This document shows, one piece after another, positions 31,065-31,515 of a stretch of DNA of 31,515 nucleotides (its first letter is position 1; the number at the start of each line of letters is the position of its first letter). The translations under genes were made by a program, and so were the position numbers. The notes under the pieces are model-generated. The model was not told where the DNA came from and searched no databases. It saw nothing but the letters and a program-made list of their open reading frames with translations. This stretch comes from a virus: positions 1 through 31,515 of IMG/VR virus record IMGVR_UViG_3300027759_000291, one strand, 5' to 3'.

Positions 31065-31515
31065 ATGGAAGAATATGTTTCAATACATAAGATTGTATCA
31101 CTTATAAAACAATACCAACAATCACAAGTAGGTATAGGGTTAAACTCATTTGGGTTTGGTAATATCGTGGAGTTTGGTAATACAGATAACACAGGTATGA
31201 CCCCAACATATCCATTTGTATTTGTAACCCCACAAAATGTATCTTATGAAGAAAATATTGTAACCTACAATATGTCTTTAATCTTTGCTGATAGAATCAA
31301 CGATGATTTATCAAATGAGGTAGATGTAATAAGTGATATGGATATTCAAGCCAGAAGGTTTATGTCCTTTATCAAAAGGGGTATGAATCAAACACCAGAC
31401 TTGTATAACAAGATGGATATGATATTACCAACCAACGCTGTTCCGTTCCAAGAAAGATTTAATGACTTTGTTGGGGGTGTAGCACTTGATTGTAGTTTTG
31501 TTGTATTCACAGATA
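31065..31515 (+). CDS. Neck/tail-terminator-like protein, N-terminal fragment cut by the window edge
   Basis: The first 150 codons match 1032-1482. Changes are mostly third-position (for example in EEYVSIHKIVSLIKQYQQ), so the protein is nearly the same. The gene runs off the right edge of the window. The Cys-rich C-terminal part is not present here. Confidence 0.85.
   Translation, partial: MEEYVSIHKIVSLIKQYQQSQVGIGLNSFGFGNIVEFGNTDNTGMTPTYPFVFVTPQNVSYEENIVTYNMSLIFADRINDDLSNEVDVISDMDIQARRFMSFIKRGMNQTPDLYNKMDMILPTNAVPFQERFNDFVGGVALDCSFVVFTD

Larger units (their letters stand above)
30034..31515 (+). repeat. Right copy of the diverged end repeat
   Basis: It aligns to 1-1482 with no gap, exactly at the window's right edge. 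The proteins encoded are the same length in both copies apart from one codon (CAA versus TAA at the chaperone end). The 30033-base offset is the best estimate of genome length. Confidence 0.9.

Overview
This window is almost certainly a nearly complete tailed-phage genome, a siphovirus of a Bacteroidota (probably flavobacterial) host. The DNA is AT-rich. Genes start after A-rich leaders such as TTAAAAACTATG rather than Shine-Dalgarno sites, and clear Bacteroidota-type promoters (TTTG-N19/20-TAnnTTTG) can be read in the regulatory region. Bases 1-1482 and 30034-31515 align without gaps at an offset of 30033 bases but differ at several percent of positions. The genome is therefore best read as a circularly permuted or concatemeric unit of about 30.0 kb whose two ends come from diverged versions. 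Crossing that joint, the large terminase at 29084-30244 runs straight into the tail-chaperone genes.

Layout. (1) 1-10166, rightward: end of terminase, a tail assembly chaperone with a -1 frameshift at a T10 run, neck and tail-terminator-like proteins, tail tip proteins and a 1068-residue tape measure. (2) 10187-14866: a 755-residue prohead protease polyprotein with other domains nested inside it, a scaffold, the major capsid protein and a probable tail tube protein, ending in a terminator. (3) 14938-19363: adhesin/fibre proteins built from Pro-Thr linkers plus Cys-rich, Gly-rich and lectin-like domains. (4) 19360-21076: portal and head-tail adaptor. (5) 21073-24145, leftward: twelve small early-type genes. 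Five have a promoter whose -7 box ends exactly 4 nt before the ATG, so their mRNAs should be leaderless. (6) 24146-24420: a divergent promoter region and a structured leader with alternative, mutually exclusive hairpins. (7) 24421-28723, rightward: a small membrane protein, two terminators, small genes, a terminase small subunit and two DNA methyltransferases bridged by a 44-residue ORF resembling the tail of a homing endonuclease. (8) A leftward gene at 28702-29055, then the large terminase.

The structural genes assemble a head (protease, scaffold, capsid, portal), load DNA (terminase pair) and attach a long tail (chaperone, tape measure, tube, tip, adhesins). I recognise no polymerase, helicase, primase, ssb, integrase or endolysin, so replication probably depends on the host. 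The order, with tail before head and the portal far downstream, is unusual. The most interesting signals are the leaderless mini-gene array, the switch-like leader at 24231-24420, the split protease and tail proteins, and the diverged genome ends.
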